Assembly (NCBI RefSeq): GCF_016793825.1
Contig: NZ_JAEULM010000044.1
Span: forward strand, 434,001-498,000
DNA: 64,000 nt
Reading direction: 5' to 3'
Source: Sphingopyxis sp.
Lineage (GTDB): Bacteria; Pseudomonadota; Alphaproteobacteria; Sphingomonadales; Sphingomonadaceae
The translations under genes were made by a program, and so were the position numbers. The stretch's first letter is position 1; each line of letters begins with the position of its first letter. The notes beneath the pieces were generated by a model that saw only the letters and a list, made by a program, of their open reading frames with translations, had not been told where the DNA came from and searched no databases. This document shows positions 46,290 to 55,047 of the stretch, in pieces.

Positions 46290-46460
46290 GGTGCGCGCCT
46301 AGGCCTCCTTGATTTCAGTTCACATAGGACATTTTGTCCAATCCACTCGCCGCCGCCAATCGCGCAGGGGCGATTTCATAAAGGGCGCGTTTGCCCTATG
46401 ATCGACTCGTGCCGCGCCCTTCTCCGCTTCCGGGGGCGCGTCCGCTGCAGGACCTGTACC

Positions 46461-47783
46461 ATGTCTGCCGAAACCGCCACGACCGAAGCCGAACGCGATG
46501 CCCGCGCATTGCACGACGACGGCCACCCCATTGCGCCGGCCGAAATCGCGATCGGGGTCATCATAGGGCGGACGTCGGAGTTTTTCGACTTTTTCGTTTA
46601 TGCGATCGCATCGGTGCTGGTTTTCCCGAAGCTGGTGTTCCCCTATCTCGACCCGCTGACCGGAACGCTCTGGTCTTTTGCGATATTCGCGCTCGCCTTT
46701 GCCGCGCGCCCGGTCGGCACGATGATCTTCTCGTCGCTCGACCGAGTCTATGGTCGCGGTGCGAAGCTGACCGTCGCGCTCTTCCTGCTCGGCGGATCGA
46801 CCGCCGCAATCGCATTTGTGCCCAGCTATGAGTCGGCCGGAATCGGTGCCGCCTTGCTGCTGGCGCTGTTCCGCATGGGTCAGGGCGTGGCGCTTGGCGG
46901 GTCGTGGGACGGGCTGGCGTCCCTGCTCGCCATCAATGCACCGGAAGGAAAGCGCGGCTGGTACGCGATGATTCCCCAACTTGGCGCTCCGCTCGGCCTG
47001 ATCGTCGCCAGTCTGCTGTTCATGTTTCTGATCGCGGCGCTGCCGGCCGAAGATTTCCTCGACTGGGGCTGGCGCTATCCCTTCTTCGTCGCGTTCGCGA
47101 TCAACGTCGTCGCGCTCTTTGCGCGCCTGCGCATCGTCGTCACGCCCGAATATGCCCGCTTGTTCGAGGATCGCGATCTCGAACCCGCCCGGCTGACCGA
47201 GACGCTGCGGTCCGAATGGCGCGTCATCATCATGGGCGCCTTCGCCCCGCTCGCCAGCTTTGCGATGTTCCACATGGTGACGGTGTTTCCGCTATCGTGG
47301 GTGTTCCTCTTTACCGAGGAAACCCCGGTGCGTTTCCTGATGATCGAGGCGGTCGCGGCGATGGTCGGCGTCCTTGCCATCATTGCGTCGGGCTATCTTG
47401 CCGACCGGGTCGGACGCCGCACGCTGCTTGCGGCAACGGCCGCCGCGATCGCCGCCTTCAGCGGTTTCGCGCCGCAGTTGCTCGCCGCCGGCGAAACCGG
47501 CGAAGCGGTGTTCATGATCCTCGGCTTCCTGATCCTCGGCCTGTCCTTCGGCCAGTCATCGGGCGCGCTGTCATCGAACTTTTCGCCGCGCCATCGCTAC
47601 ACCGGGTCGGCGCTCACCACCGATCTTGCCTGGCTGTTCGGGGCAGGCTTCGCGCCGATGGTCGCGCTCTGGCTATCGAGCGAATTCGGACTCCTCGCAG
47701 CGGGGGCCTATCTGTTGTCGGGAGCCGTTTGCACGCTCGTCGCACTGTGGCTGAACCGCGAACTGGCGCGAACGATTGACTGA
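46461..47783 (+). CDS. MFS transporter (metabolite-proton symporter type)
   Basis: A 440-residue carrier with twelve membrane segments. VIIGRTSEFFDFFVYAIASVLVFPKLVFP and FAARPVGTMIFSSLDRVYGRGAKLTVALFLLGGST match the MHS group, which imports organic acids or osmolytes. The first loop motif (ARPVG....DRxGR) is intact. ATG at 46461 with AGGA about 8 bases upstream. The next gene starts within its last codons. The substrate is not evident. Confidence 0.9.
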   Translation: MSAETATTEAERDARALHDDGHPIAPAEIAIGVIIGRTSEFFDFFVYAIASVLVFPKLVFPYLDPLTGTLWSFAIFALAFAARPVGTMIFSSLDRVYGRGAKLTVALFLLGGSTAAIAFVPSYESAGIGAALLLALFRMGQGVALGGSWDGLASLLAINAPEGKRGWYAMIPQLGAPLGLIVASLLFMFLIAALPAEDFLDWGWRYPFFVAFAINVVALFARLRIVVTPEYARLFEDRDLEPARLTETLRSEWRVIIMGAFAPLASFAMFHMVTVFPLSWVFLFTEETPVRFLMIEAVAAMVGVLAIIASGYLADRVGRRTLLAATAAAIAAFSGFAPQLLAAGETGEAVFMILGFLILGLSFGQSSGALSSNFSPRHRYTGSALTTDLAWLFGAGFAPMVALWLSSEFGLLAAGAYLLSGAVCTLVALWLNRELARTID

Positions 47784-48309
47784 TACCGCGAAGAGGATCG
47801 CTGGCGTTGTGCTGGCCGGCGGCCGCTCGTCGCGCTTCGGCAGCGACAAGGCCGAGGCCGTGTTTCGCGGGCGCAAGCTGATCGACTGGTCGATCGCCGC
47901 TCTGAACCCGCATTGCGACATGATCCTCGTGTCCGGACGCGACCATTCCGCCTGTCGGCGCGTCTCCGACCGACCCGAAAATGGGCTCGGCCCGCTCGGC
48001 GGACTGGCGGGTGCGATGCAGGCAGCAGGGGCCGCCGGCTTTACCCACGTCCTGTCGCTCCCCTGCGACACCCCCGACGTACCGGAGGCGCTGCTCGAAG
48101 ACCTCTGCCGATCGAACGGCGCCTATGCCGCCGCCTCGCCGGTGATCGGGCTGTGGCCAACGGTCGATGGCGAACGGCTGGAGGCGTGGCTGGCCGAGGG
48201 GCGGCCCAAGGCCGTGCGTGCCTGGGCCGAAGCAAACGGTTATGTGGCGGTTGCCTCCGGCCCGATCCTGAACATCAACCGCATCGCCGACATGCCGGAC
48301 CGTCAATAG
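47776..48309 (+). CDS. mobA: Molybdenum cofactor guanylyltransferase
   Basis: A 177-residue nucleotidyltransferase. AGVVLAGGRSSRFGSDKAEAVFRGRKLIDW is the MobA nucleotide-binding signature. NGLGPLGGLAGAMQAA and VLSLPCDTPDVPEALLEDL are further conserved parts. It adds GMP to molybdopterin. It starts at a TTG overlapping the MFS stop by 8 bases, so translation is probably coupled. No other moco genes are in the window. Confidence 0.88.
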   Translation: MTDTAKRIAGVVLAGGRSSRFGSDKAEAVFRGRKLIDWSIAALNPHCDMILVSGRDHSACRRVSDRPENGLGPLGGLAGAMQAAGAAGFTHVLSLPCDTPDVPEALLEDLCRSNGAYAAASPVIGLWPTVDGERLEAWLAEGRPKAVRAWAEANGYVAVASGPILNINRIADMPDRQ

Positions 48310-48385
48310 GCGGTCGGGGGAATTTATCGGCCACCCGGGCATAGCCGGTTGCCCCGAATCATGCGCACCGATAGGTGCGGAAGCC

Positions 48386-49840
48386 GTGAACAGCAGCATC
48401 GAAATTGGAACCGACGACCGGGGCGCAGCCGTTCACGTCAATGTGCAGGAACTCCTCGCGACGCGCCTGCTCGTCCAGGGTAATTCGGGATCGGGAAAAT
48501 CCCACCTGCTTCGCCGACTCCTCGAAGAAAGCGCCGGCCTCGTCCAGCAGATCGTGATCGACCCCGAGGGCGATTTCGTCACGCTCGCCGACCGATACAG
48601 CCACATCGTGGTCAACGCCGGCGACTATAGCGAGCGCGAGATCGCGGCGGTCGCCGCGCGCATTCGCGAACATCGGGCGTCGGTGATCGTCGCGCTCGAT
48701 ACGCTCGACATCGAGGCGCAGATGGGGTGTGCCGCGATCTTTCTGAACGCGCTGTTCGATGCCCCGCGCGAGCACTGGTTTCCCGCCCTCGTCGTGGTTG
48801 ACGAAGCGCAGATGTTCGCCCCGAGTGCGTCGGGAGAGGTGTCCGATACCGTTCGCCGTGCGTCGTTGGCGGCGATGACGAACCTGATGTGCCGCGGGCG
48901 CAAGCGCGGCCTCGCGGGCGCGATCGCGACGCAGCGGCTGGCCAAGCTCGCGAAGAATGTCGCCGCGGAAGCAAGCAATTTCCTGATGGGCCGCACCTTT
49001 CTCGACATCGACATGGCACGCGCGGCCGACCTGCTCGGCATGGAACGACGGCAGGCCGAAGCGATCCGCGACCTTGAGCGCGGGCATTTTCTGGGGCTCG
49101 GTCCCGCGATCTCGCGGCGTCCGGTCGCGGTGAAGATCGGATCGACCGAAACCGCGACGCGCGCGGGAACGCACAGCCTGCTCCCCCTTCCCAGCGCCGA
49201 ACCGCAGGACATGCGCACGATGCTCTTCGCCGAGTTGGAGACGCAGGCGCCGCCCGCGCCGTCCCCGCCCTCGAAGCCCGTGGCGGCCGACGATCTCATC
49301 CGCCAGTTCGCCGAACGCGAGCTGGACGAGGATATTGCCGCAGGCGAGCCGCCGCAGGCGGTTGACGCGCACGATACCGAGCCGGTGATCATAACCGCGC
49401 TGGCAGAGATGCTCGCCGACCCCGATTGCGCCTTTCACCCCGAATCCTTTCTCTATCAGGACTTCTCGGTGCGCTGCCGGATGCAGCGGCTGGCCAAGGT
49501 TCCGCTCGATCTGGCGCAATTTCGCAGGCGCTTCGCACTTGCCAAAGGCGGCGTCTTCGACCCCGCCGACGAAAAATGGCGCGAGCTTCTCGATGCCGCA
49601 AGCCGACTGCCCGACGACATGCTGGCGCCCTTCGTCGCGATCGCCCGCGCGGCCATCGAGGGCGCAGCCTGCCCCGACGACGACGCGCTCGGCCGCGCCT
49701 ATGGCACCCGGTCGCCGGGCCGTATCCGCCGCCTTGTCGAATATATGGAAAAGCAGGGCGCCATCGTCGTGCGGTCGGACTTCGGCGGCAGGCGATCGAT
49801 CGGCATCCCCGAACTCGGGCTCAGCACCGAAGCCGAGTGA
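48386..49840 (+). CDS. HerA-like (DUF87) ATPase
   Basis: A 484-residue protein with Walker A GNSGSGKSHLLRRLLEE (about 33-40) and Walker B ALVVVDEAQMFAP. The middle has RRASLAAMTNLMCRGRKRGLAGAIATQRLAKLAKN and the FLDIDMARAADLLG arginine-finger region, all typical of FtsK-HerA hexameric ATPases. A variable Pro-rich linker (about 285-300) leads to a C-terminal helical domain ending with a possible winged helix (SPGRIRRLVEYMEKQGAIVVRSDFGGRRSIGIPELG). No NurA nuclease is adjacent. Possibly a DNA translocase or helicase; function unknown. It starts at GTG 48386. Confidence 0.85.
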   Translation: MNSSIEIGTDDRGAAVHVNVQELLATRLLVQGNSGSGKSHLLRRLLEESAGLVQQIVIDPEGDFVTLADRYSHIVVNAGDYSEREIAAVAARIREHRASVIVALDTLDIEAQMGCAAIFLNALFDAPREHWFPALVVVDEAQMFAPSASGEVSDTVRRASLAAMTNLMCRGRKRGLAGAIATQRLAKLAKNVAAEASNFLMGRTFLDIDMARAADLLGMERRQAEAIRDLERGHFLGLGPAISRRPVAVKIGSTETATRAGTHSLLPLPSAEPQDMRTMLFAELETQAPPAPSPPSKPVAADDLIRQFAERELDEDIAAGEPPQAVDAHDTEPVIITALAEMLADPDCAFHPESFLYQDFSVRCRMQRLAKVPLDLAQFRRRFALAKGGVFDPADEKWRELLDAASRLPDDMLAPFVAIARAAIEGAACPDDDALGRAYGTRSPGRIRRLVEYMEKQGAIVVRSDFGGRRSIGIPELGLSTEAE

Positions 49841-49843
49841 GAC

Positions 49844-50416
49844 CTATCCGAGGAGCCCGGCCACCTGCGCCAGCACCCAGAGGCCGATCACCAGAAACAG
49901 CGCCGCCGCAACCATCCGCACTTTCTTGAGGTCGACGCGCTTCAACAGCTCGTTCCCAAGGAAAATCGCCGGAACGTTGGCGATCATCATGCCCAGCGTC
50001 GTCCCAGTCGTGACCGCCAGCACATTGTGATATTGCGCGCCGAGCGCAATCGTGGCGACCTGGGTCTTGTCGCCCATCTCGACCAGAAAGAAGGCGACCA
50101 GCGTGGTCAGGAATGCGCCGAAGCGCGGCTTCGGCGCTTCGTCATCCTCGAACTTGTCGGGAATCAGCGTCCACGCCGCCATCGCCACGAACGACAGTCC
50201 GATCGCATAGCGGAACACGGGGCTGTCGAGGAACGCCGCAGCAGACGCACCGAGCAGCGCGGCCAGCGCATGATTGGCAAGCGTCGCGAACAATATGCCG
50301 AGGATGATCGGTACGGGTCGGTTGAAGCGCGTGGCGAGCAGGATAGCAAGCAACTGAGTCTTGTCGCCGATCTCGGCAAGCGCCACGACGGCGGTCGAAG
50401 TCAGGATGGCTTCCAT
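49844..50416 (-). CDS. TMEM165/GDT1 (UPF0016) family manganese exporter
   Basis: A 190-residue membrane protein with six segments in two homologous halves. Each half carries the family motif: EIGDKTQLLAILLA (about 16-29) and EMGDKTQVATIALG (about 112-125). Members move Mn2+ or Ca2+ in exchange for protons. A yybP-ykoY riboswitch lies directly upstream, which strongly supports Mn2+ export. The gene ends 4 bases from the convergent HerA-like gene. Confidence 0.93.
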   Translation of the reverse strand: MEAILTSTAVVALAEIGDKTQLLAILLATRFNRPVPIILGILFATLANHALAALLGASAAAFLDSPVFRYAIGLSFVAMAAWTLIPDKFEDDEAPKPRFGAFLTTLVAFFLVEMGDKTQVATIALGAQYHNVLAVTTGTTLGMMIANVPAIFLGNELLKRVDLKKVRMVAAALFLVIGLWVLAQVAGLLG

Positions 50417-50432
50417 GGGATCTGGTACTCCG

Positions 50433-50483
50433 GGGCCGGGCGGCAGGCAATTCCAACGGACATCGTACCCTGCCGCCCGGCCC
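50433..50483 (-). promoter_or_regulatory. Expression-platform hairpin of the Mn2+ riboswitch
   Basis: A perfect 15-base inverted repeat, gggccgggcggcagg (50433-50447) with its complement at 50469-50483, separated by 21 bases. It lies between the aptamer and the ribosome-binding region (CCCCGGAG, about 16 bases before the ATG). It could block the ribosome or act as a terminator, to be released on Mn2+ binding. No T-run follows, which favours control of translation. Confidence 0.65.
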
Positions 50484-50499
50484 GGACAGAAGGTTCGAT

Positions 50500-50610
50500 G
50501 CCATTGGTCTCGCCCAAACGGTCTCCCGTTTCCACCGCACCACGGCCTCTCGACCGAGTATGTTGACGCGATGGCCCGTCCCTGACGGACGGCTGGCTAC
50601 TCCCCAGATG
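50500..50610 (-). promoter_or_regulatory. yybP-ykoY manganese riboswitch
   Basis: On the minus strand the conserved aptamer parts occur in order: GGGGAGTAGCC (50605-50595), a hairpin (GCCGTCC/GGACGGG), GTCAACATAC (50567-50558), a variable stem and GGGCGAGACC (50515-50506). GGGGAGUAG and GUCAACAUAC are the two loops that form the Mn2+ site in this riboswitch class. It precedes a TMEM165/GDT1 gene, a known member of the regulon. The first conserved block contains the TAG stop of the upstream lipoprotein gene. Confidence 0.92.
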
Positions 50611-50809
50611 ACGCAGGCGGGTTAGACGCCTTCGCGGGTGCTGGCAAGCTCGAAGCGGCGGCTGCCTTTTCGGATTCGGCGATGTCCGCATCCATCGCCT
50701 TCGCCCGAAGCTCGATATCCTTTGCCGCCTTGTCGTAGCGTTCGTCGAACGACGGTGCCTCGTGACAAGCGGCGAGCAGGAACGGCAACAGAACGACGAG
50801 CCGACGCAT
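50597..50809 (-). CDS. Small lipoprotein downstream of tamB
   Basis: A 70-residue protein beginning MRRLVVLLPFLLAACHEAP; the lipobox LAAC gives a mature N-terminal Cys15. The mature part is a short charged helix (FDERYDKAAKDIELRAKAMDADIAESEKAAAAS) with a Pro/Ser tail. The ATG shares a base with the tamB stop. Its own TAG stop is part of the GGGGAGTAGCC block of the Mn2+ riboswitch. Function is unknown; being in the tam operon suggests an envelope role. Confidence 0.75.
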   Translation of the reverse strand: MRRLVVLLPFLLAACHEAPSFDERYDKAAKDIELRAKAMDADIAESEKAAAASSLPAPAKASNPPASSGE

Positions 50810-53800
50810 CAATAATCCTTGCGATATCGGACGCTGAGGTTCGACTGCCCGCCCGCCGCGCCGGTCTGGCTGAGGATCGACAGCGCCGGCGTCAGGCTGA
50901 TCTCGAGCTGGGTCGCGGTGTAGCCGCGGGCATCGGTGATCACCTCGAGGTAGATGTCCTTCGAGATATATTGCCCGGCAGCCAACGCCGTTCCGCGCCC
51001 GATCGTGTCGTCGGGGCCCAGAATACGCAGCCGATCGATCCCCGTCGCCGAACGCAGGGCGCCCAGCGGGCTGAGACCGCCGCTGCCCCCGCGCAACGAG
51101 TTGAGCGATGCGGCAAGCTGAACCGCCTGAAGCGGCGAGAGCGTCGTCACCGAATCCCCGAACAGAATGCGGGAGACGATTTCGTCCTGCGGCAACCCGG
51201 GCACGCTGGAGAAGGTGATCTGGGGGTTTTGTGCACGACCGGAAACGTTGATCGTCACCGTCACTTCCTCGATCGATTCGCTCGCCACCAGCCGGAGCGT
51301 CGGATCGAAGGCGTCGCCTGTGGGGAAGCTGACGCGCCCCTCTTCCAGTTCGAACGACCGGCCCGCAAAGCCCAGGGTGCCGCGCACCAGTTCGATCTCG
51401 CCGCTGACGCGCGGCGCCAGGGTCGTGCCCGTCAGCGTGACATCGGCCTGCCATTCGGATTCAAGACCCATGCCGCTGACATAGATCTCGTCGCCGGCGC
51501 GAAGATGAATGTTGAGCCGGATCAGGTCGAACAGGCTGCCACCGACCGCCTCCAGCCCGTCGCCGCTGATGCGCCGTCGTCCCGTCGGCGGCTTGCGGCG
51601 AACACCGGTCAGCACAGGCACGCTCGCCGCCCCTTCGCGCACGATGCGATAGCGGGTTTCGGGCAAGCGAAGGTCGCCCGACAGCAGCGCTGCCTGTCCG
51701 GCGACCTTTTCGAGCGTCAGGTTGCCGGTGGCGCGCGCAGCGAGATTTTCGCTCCGCGCCAGCCGGGCATTGTCGAGCGTCACCGCGATGTTCATTGGAT
51801 AACCGTCGGCTTCGGCCAGGCTGACATATCCCTTCGCCTTTACCGTGCCGTCGCCGGCCGTCGCGGTCAGGTCATCGATCTCCAGTCGATTGCCGGTGAA
51901 GCGGCCGTTGACGACCATGTTGGTGAGCCGGGTGCCGTAGGTCTGATTTTCGTAAATCATGCCGTTGCCGCGCACGACACCTTCAAGGCACGGGTCGCTG
52001 ACCCGGCAGCTGAAATCGGCCGCCACCGCGATCGGCCCCGACAAGCCCTGATCGGCGGGGCCGAAGAAGGAATAGAGCGTGTCGGCGGGGCCGTTGTAGC
52101 GTACTCCGCCGCCGAGCGGAGCCGCACGAAGCCGCGTCGTCCAATCGCCCGCTCCCGGTCCAAGCGGGCGCAGCGACGCCTGCATACGGCCAATCACCGA
52201 ACCGCGCTTGCGGATCACCGCGCGCGCCTCGCCGCCGTCGCTGAGCAGCTTGCCCGCAAAGGTGATATCGACGGGCTGGCTGACCGACGCCGCCGTGGTG
52301 CGCGTAAAGCCGTCTATCGTCAGCCGTGCATCGGCCCGTGGAAAGGCGTCGGAGTTCGCCTGCTCGAAATCGATGCTGCCCGTCGCGCGGCCACCGAGAC
52401 CAAGACCCGGGTAAACCGAATTGACCAGCGCCATGTTCGCGCGGTCGAGGCGGCTCTGGATCATGATACCCTCGCCAAAGCGGCCCGCGACGCGCGCGCT
52501 GCTGCCCCGGCCCAGATCGACGGTCGTCGGCAACAGTTCATATCCGTCGCGACCGGGAATGATCCGGGCGGGCGTCGTGGTGCGGAAATTCACCCCCGTC
52601 GCCCGGCCCTGCACCGATGCGCGCCAAAGTTCGGGAGTCAAGTCGGCATTCGCGGCGATCCGGAACGGCACGCCGCTTGTCCCTTCAACGAGGGCCTGCG
52701 CCTGTCCCCTGCCATCACGATAGTCGATCTTCACGCGCCCCACCGCAATGTCATAGGTGCGGATTTGGGTGTCGGCGATCTGGATATCGGCAACGACATG
52801 CGGCCGGTCATAAAGCGTCACGTCGGCATCGACGATCGCCGACCCGATTGCGAGTTTGGCGGCACCGGGTAGCACGACATTGTTGGCCCGCACGTTGATC
52901 GCCGCGGCCTGATATTGCCCTGCCGCGCTGAGGCGGACGATCCCGCCAAGTCCCTGTCCAGCCGCGTCGAGCTGTCCAACGAACGGGCCGGCGCCGCTTT
53001 TCACGAGCCGGCCATAAAAACCGATCCCCGACAGATCGCCGCGCTGGATGTCGATGGTAAGCGGTCCCGCCGCGGTCAGCAGCACGACGTCGGCGGACAG
53101 CGGGCCATAGTCGGTCTCGCCCGTCGCCGCGAGGCGATACCCGTTCGGTGCGCCGTTGATTTTTGCCACCAGATTGGCGAGCCCGATGCCCAGGCCGGGA
53201 CGGTCGGCCGTTACCACTGCCTGCGGGTCGCTGATCGTCCCGGCCAGCTGGACGCCAATGGGACCATAGTCGGTCGAATTGGCACGCGCCGTCAGGTTGA
53301 TCTGGCCGCTGGGTGCATAACTGCCCTGCCCGCCGCTGACGCGAAGCCGCGGCGCCGTAATCCGCAGATTCTGAAAACGAATGATGCCGTCGGTTCCGTA
53401 TCGCACGTCGCTCGACGCCGTGGCATTACCACCCAGGAAGTCGCGCACCCCGGAATTGAACAACCTCGTCGAACGGGCCCGGACACGGCCCGCGATCTCG
53501 AACCCGCCGCGCGGCGCGGTCTTGAGGTCGGCGTCGGTATCGATGTCGAAAACGCCAACGCTCTCGACCCGGTAGTCGTTGATCCGTCCGTCGATCGCGC
53601 CGGTGTAGAAGCCCTTGTTCAGGTCGGCGATCACGATCGCCTTGGCGTCGATGCGCGGCGAGCGGAGGCGGAGATTGTCGCTGAGGACGCGGCCGTTCGC
53701 ATAGGCCAGATCACCGTCCAGTCGCACCTGAACCAGCGTTCCGCCCGCGACGGTGTCAAGCCCGCGAATGCGCGCCGCCCGGCCCGCAACCGGGATGACG

Positions 53801-55047
53801 ATCTGATCGGTATCGACGCGCGCCTTGCCTGCAAGGCTCAGCGTCTCGACGACGATGTCGTTGACCGTGAGACTGTTGGCATTGGCCTGATAATCGACCC
53901 TCGGCAGGTCGAAGGCGCCGTCGAGCGTCGCGGTCGCGCGCAGACCGTTCGCGCGAACGGTGGGCGCAATCGCATTCGGGCGCAGTATGTTGAGCGCGAG
54001 CTTCAGCCCTTCATAGCGACTGTTGCCGAGATCGATCCGGCCGCTGACACCGAGCTGGGCCGCGTCGGATGCAAAGCGGCCGTCGAGATCGGCCTTGCGC
54101 TCGTTCAACCGGGCGGAGAGGTCGATCGCGGTTTCGGGGCCGAGGACACCGGCGACCGGCCCATCGGCGATCAGGCGCGATGCCTGTGTGCTACCCTTGA
54201 TCGCGAAGGTCCCGTCCCGCGCGGTCAGCGCAAGCCGCGCCAGCGGGTCGGCGCCGAGATTCGCGACCAGCTTGCCATTCCACGCTTTCCAGTCGCCCCG
54301 TCCGTCGAGCGTCGCGGTCAGCGGTTCCTTGAACCCGCCCAGCGCGGCCAGCACGCCACCCTTCGGCGCCGTCATGTCGAGCTTCATCGCAAGCCGGTTT
54401 TGGTCGGGCACGGCGTCAAGCAGAAGGTTCAGCGTATCGCCCTCGCCGCCGCCGCCCGCAATCGTCCGGGCATCGGCGGTAACCTGTGCGCGGCGATCGG
54501 CGATGGCGACCTTGCCGCTGAGCGTCGCGACCTGCCGTCGGCCGGCGACTGCTGGTGCGAAGACAAGACGATCGACCTGAACACGCGCAATGTCGATATC
54601 GAGATCGGGAAGCAGCGGCTCACCCGTGTCAGGCACAGGCTTGAACGCCGGAATCTTCTCCATCACCAGCGTTTTTGCGGTTGCCGAACGCACGTCCACG
54701 TGGTTCGACAGATACGCGAACGGCCGCCAGTCGATACGCAGTTCGGGCGAGCGCAAAAAGACGCCCTGCGGATCGGACAGCGTGAAATCGCGAATGACCA
54801 TCTCGCCATATAGCGATCCGTCGAGCCGGCCGATGCCGATCCTCATCCCGTTTTCGAACCGATATTTCTCGATCTGGTTGGCCACGAACCGCCGCCCGGC
54901 GTCGCTGTTCAGGCCGACCATGAACAGCGCAACCAATGCGACGAGGCCGAGGATCGCGATGCCGACCCACCTTGCCACACGCCGCGGCCACGACGGCTTC
55001 GTCGTCGTCGGCTCGCTTTCGGCCGCCGGGGCGCTGCCTTCCGCCAT
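50809..55047 (-). CDS. tamB: Translocation and assembly module subunit TamB
   Basis: A 1412-residue protein with one N-terminal membrane anchor (about 27-48). The long central part has repeating beta strands, as in the beta-taco lipid-transport fold (AsmA/TamB). The C-terminal DUF490 domain has SRILFGDSVTTLSPLQAVQLAASLNSL and ISKDIYLEVITDARGY, ending SNLSVRYRKDY. It spans the periplasm between the inner membrane and TamA and is linked to phospholipid transport and autotransporter assembly. It shares one base with the tamA stop. Confidence 0.93.
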   Translation of the reverse strand: MAEGSAPAAESEPTTTKPSWPRRVARWVGIAILGLVALVALFMVGLNSDAGRRFVANQIEKYRFENGMRIGIGRLDGSLYGEMVIRDFTLSDPQGVFLRSPELRIDWRPFAYLSNHVDVRSATAKTLVMEKIPAFKPVPDTGEPLLPDLDIDIARVQVDRLVFAPAVAGRRQVATLSGKVAIADRRAQVTADARTIAGGGGEGDTLNLLLDAVPDQNRLAMKLDMTAPKGGVLAALGGFKEPLTATLDGRGDWKAWNGKLVANLGADPLARLALTARDGTFAIKGSTQASRLIADGPVAGVLGPETAIDLSARLNERKADLDGRFASDAAQLGVSGRIDLGNSRYEGLKLALNILRPNAIAPTVRANGLRATATLDGAFDLPRVDYQANANSLTVNDIVVETLSLAGKARVDTDQIVIPVAGRAARIRGLDTVAGGTLVQVRLDGDLAYANGRVLSDNLRLRSPRIDAKAIVIADLNKGFYTGAIDGRINDYRVESVGVFDIDTDADLKTAPRGGFEIAGRVRARSTRLFNSGVRDFLGGNATASSDVRYGTDGIIRFQNLRITAPRLRVSGGQGSYAPSGQINLTARANSTDYGPIGVQLAGTISDPQAVVTADRPGLGIGLANLVAKINGAPNGYRLAATGETDYGPLSADVVLLTAAGPLTIDIQRGDLSGIGFYGRLVKSGAGPFVGQLDAAGQGLGGIVRLSAAGQYQAAAINVRANNVVLPGAAKLAIGSAIVDADVTLYDRPHVVADIQIADTQIRTYDIAVGRVKIDYRDGRGQAQALVEGTSGVPFRIAANADLTPELWRASVQGRATGVNFRTTTPARIIPGRDGYELLPTTVDLGRGSSARVAGRFGEGIMIQSRLDRANMALVNSVYPGLGLGGRATGSIDFEQANSDAFPRADARLTIDGFTRTTAASVSQPVDITFAGKLLSDGGEARAVIRKRGSVIGRMQASLRPLGPGAGDWTTRLRAAPLGGGVRYNGPADTLYSFFGPADQGLSGPIAVAADFSCRVSDPCLEGVVRGNGMIYENQTYGTRLTNMVVNGRFTGNRLEIDDLTATAGDGTVKAKGYVSLAEADGYPMNIAVTLDNARLARSENLAARATGNLTLEKVAGQAALLSGDLRLPETRYRIVREGAASVPVLTGVRRKPPTGRRRISGDGLEAVGGSLFDLIRLNIHLRAGDEIYVSGMGLESEWQADVTLTGTTLAPRVSGEIELVRGTLGFAGRSFELEEGRVSFPTGDAFDPTLRLVASESIEEVTVTINVSGRAQNPQITFSSVPGLPQDEIVSRILFGDSVTTLSPLQAVQLAASLNSLRGGSGGLSPLGALRSATGIDRLRILGPDDTIGRGTALAAGQYISKDIYLEVITDARGYTATQLEISLTPALSILSQTGAAGGQSNLSVRYRKDY

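Noticed and set aside
46309-46322. TTGAT-N4-GTTCA upstream of cyoA as an FNR site
   Set aside because: Only one half-site matches. Compared with the perfect box before hemN it is too weak to call.
46382-46397. AGGGC-N6-GCCCT before the MFS gene
   Set aside because: A 5-bp repeat is common by chance in GC-rich DNA and has no T-run or clear position relative to a promoter.
50638-54813. Two long plus-strand frames (50638-52872, 52915-54813) opposite tamB
   Set aside because: They lie fully within tamB and have no ribosome-binding site or recognisable domain.
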